Assembly (NCBI GenBank): GCA_965263485.1 | Contig: CBDHHO010000001.1 | Span: 1,026,520-1,090,519, forward strand | Origin: Haliotispira sp965263485 | GTDB taxonomy: Bacteria; Spirochaetota; Spirochaetia; SP-2023 | Direction: 5' to 3' | DNA length: 64,000 nt | Shown: piece by piece, positions 62,969 through 64,000 of the stretch | Numbering within the stretch: position 1 is the first letter of the stretch | Layout: each line of letters opens with the position of its first letter | Program-made: the position numbers and the translations under genes | Notes under the pieces: generated by a model | What the model saw: only the letters and a program-made list of their open reading frames with translations | What the model was told of the DNA's origin: nothing | The model's database searches: none

Positions 62969-64000
62969 GGCTCTTCGGTACGTCTTGTGGATTTTAGGTA
63001 AAGATGATACAATGGGGAAATGAACGATAAGCAACTTTTAATTTTGGGCCTGGGACTGAGCGAACCATGGCAGATTATCAGTCAGGAACTCAGAGAAGAC
63101 AAGAAGCCACATGAATTACACATCGCAATTAAAGCTGAGCGTGGCTCCAAGTATCCGTGTCCCGAGTGTAAGAAAATGTGCCCTGCTCACGACTTTAAGG
63201 AACTTGAATGGCGGCATTTAAACTTCTTTCAACACCATTGCTACATCCGCGCAAAAGTACCCCGAACAAAATGTTTAGAGCATGGTATCAGGCGTATTCT
63301 GGTCCCATGGGCAAGAAATGGAAGCTCTTTTACCTTACTCTTTGAGCAGGCTGTTCTCATGCGTGAAATGCCTATGCTTTCAGTAGCCAGACAAACTGGA
63401 ATCGAAGATAAAAGAGTTGCCAGAATTATCAAACATTACGTTGAAGAAGGCAAAAAACAAATAGATTTATCTAATTTAAAATCTATTGGACTTGATGAGA
63501 CATCAAGCAAGCGAGGACATAACTATGTGACTGTATTTGTCGATATGGATAAGAAAAAGGAATCTGTAATTTTTGCGACAGAAGGAAGGGATTCCAGTGT
63601 TGTTAAGGAGTGCAAAGACTTTATAGAAGAACATAATGGGGAAAAAGAAAATGTTGAAGAAGTAGTTTGTGATATGTCAAAGCCTTTTTTGAAAGGAATC
63701 AGAGAGAATTTTCCTGAATCTTCGGTAACAGCTGATTGGTTTCATATTTGTAAGAAGTTTGTAGAAGCATTAAATACAGTGAGGAAATCTGAGAGTAAAC
63801 ATAAGAATTTCCCTAAGCATGCACGATGGGCAGTAGTAAAGAACCCGGCGAACAATGCCCTGACAAAGTCACAGTTGGAAGCTTTACTGGAGCTTGAAGC
63901 GGGAGGTTTTCAGACGATGACGGGGTATCAGATAAAAGAGAAATTATCTTGGATAAGAGGCGCGAAAACTTTACAGGGAGCCAAGTGGAGGATTCGAAGA
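62969..64000 (+). mobile_element. ISL3-family insertion sequence, left part
   Basis: The left terminal repeat begins GGCTCTTCGGTACGTC, the usual ISL3 opening, 51 bases before the transposase start. The right end lies beyond the window, so the expected 8-bp target duplication (left flank CATATTAA) cannot be checked. Confidence 0.8.
63020..64000 (+). CDS. ISL3-family transposase, 3' end outside window
   Basis: 327 residues are visible without a stop. The N-terminal zinc finger is YPCPECKKMCPAHDF with later CLEH; the transposase domain has SIGLDETSSKRGHNYVTVFVD (first catalytic Asp), VCDMSKPFLKGIRENFPES (second) and ADWFHICKKFVEALNTVRK. The catalytic Glu would follow. GGGGAA stands before the ATG. 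It moves its own element only; its end sequences do not match those of the MITE-like family. Confidence 0.88.
   Translation, partial: MNDKQLLILGLGLSEPWQIISQELREDKKPHELHIAIKAERGSKYPCPECKKMCPAHDFKELEWRHLNFFQHHCYIRAKVPRTKCLEHGIRRILVPWARNGSSFTLLFEQAVLMREMPMLSVARQTGIEDKRVARIIKHYVEEGKKQIDLSNLKSIGLDETSSKRGHNYVTVFVDMDKKKESVIFATEGRDSSVVKECKDFIEEHNGEKENVEEVVCDMSKPFLKGIRENFPESSVTADWFHICKKFVEALNTVRKSESKHKNFPKHARWAVVKNPANNALTKSQLEALLELEAGGFQTMTGYQIKEKLSWIRGAKTLQGAKWRIRR

Noticed and set aside
62969..64000. The ISL3 transposase as the driver of the MITE-like family
   Set aside because: ISL3 ends begin GGCTCTTC and make 8-bp duplications, whereas the family ends begin GGGNACCTC with 4-bp duplications.
1..64000. 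tRNA or rRNA genes
   Set aside because: No stretch with a convincing tRNA TPsiC arm and acceptor pairing or rRNA-like sequence was noticed; a covariance scan was not possible here.

Overview
The window looks like a chromosome segment of a spirochaete (Spirochaetota), probably a host- or gut-associated Treponema-like organism. The evidence is a fused PyrB-PyrI aspartate carbamoyltransferase, a large eukaryote-like isoleucyl-tRNA synthetase, a very large LptD-like outer-membrane protein with an N-terminal alpha-helical domain, many lipoproteins with relaxed lipoboxes, and LplB/LplC-type sugar permeases without a local ATPase. This is inference from gene content; no rRNA or tRNA gene was recognised.

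Layout. 1-11 kb: housekeeping and mixed genes (DUF1232 protein, Tas aldo-keto reductase, adk plus a 617-aa unknown, an Rpn-type nuclease, a lipoprotein locus, ileS). 11-25.5 kb: a plus-strand glycan module with an AraC regulator, a ROK regulator, a solute-binding lipoprotein, two ABC permeases, a PNGase F-like lipoprotein between the permeases, a sulfatase and a GH29 fucosidase, then a second lipoprotein locus and a CBM9-like gene. 25.5-30 kb: a decayed zone with a methyltransferase remnant split by a repeat element, a frameshifted GH18 gene, a three-part mosaic pseudogene and kduI. 30-43.6 kb: a long minus-strand module reading from 43.55 kb: two permeases, solute-binding lipoprotein, GH95, SGNH esterase, GH28-like beta-helix protein, Gfo/Idh oxidoreductase, GH88 unsaturated uronyl hydrolase, DUF2264 protein, kduI. 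43.6-64 kb: nuclease remnant, a 68-bp tandem array, a third lipoprotein locus, pyrBI-pyrE with a leader/attenuator, an outer-membrane-like protein, trmL-mnmA-pcnB, yjbQ, a WG-repeat lipoprotein, purB, argH, lptD and the start of an ISL3 insertion sequence.

The two glycan modules fit together. A surface PNGase F-like enzyme and a GH18 enzyme could release N-glycans outside the cell, two CUT1-type systems would import oligosaccharides, and enzymes without signal peptides (sulfatase, GH29 and GH95 fucosidases, GH88, KduI, GH28-like, esterase, oxidoreductase) would finish them inside. GH88, KduI and sulfatase together point to sulfated, uronate-containing glycans such as glycosaminoglycans; pectin is the alternative.

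Two systems stand out. (1) Three unlinked lipoprotein loci share a structured leader, a strong ribosome-binding site, a short start peptide and a 7-bp tandem repeat (5, 5 and 6 copies). In all three, 4 or 7 copies would fuse the start peptide in frame to the lipoprotein signal sequence, so all look like phase-variable genes now switched off. (2) A dispersed MITE-like element with ends GGGNACCTCTAAAAATT occurs about 30 times, whole, nested or as single ends. Seven copies have exact 4-bp target duplications; one splits a gene and one rewrote a stop codon.
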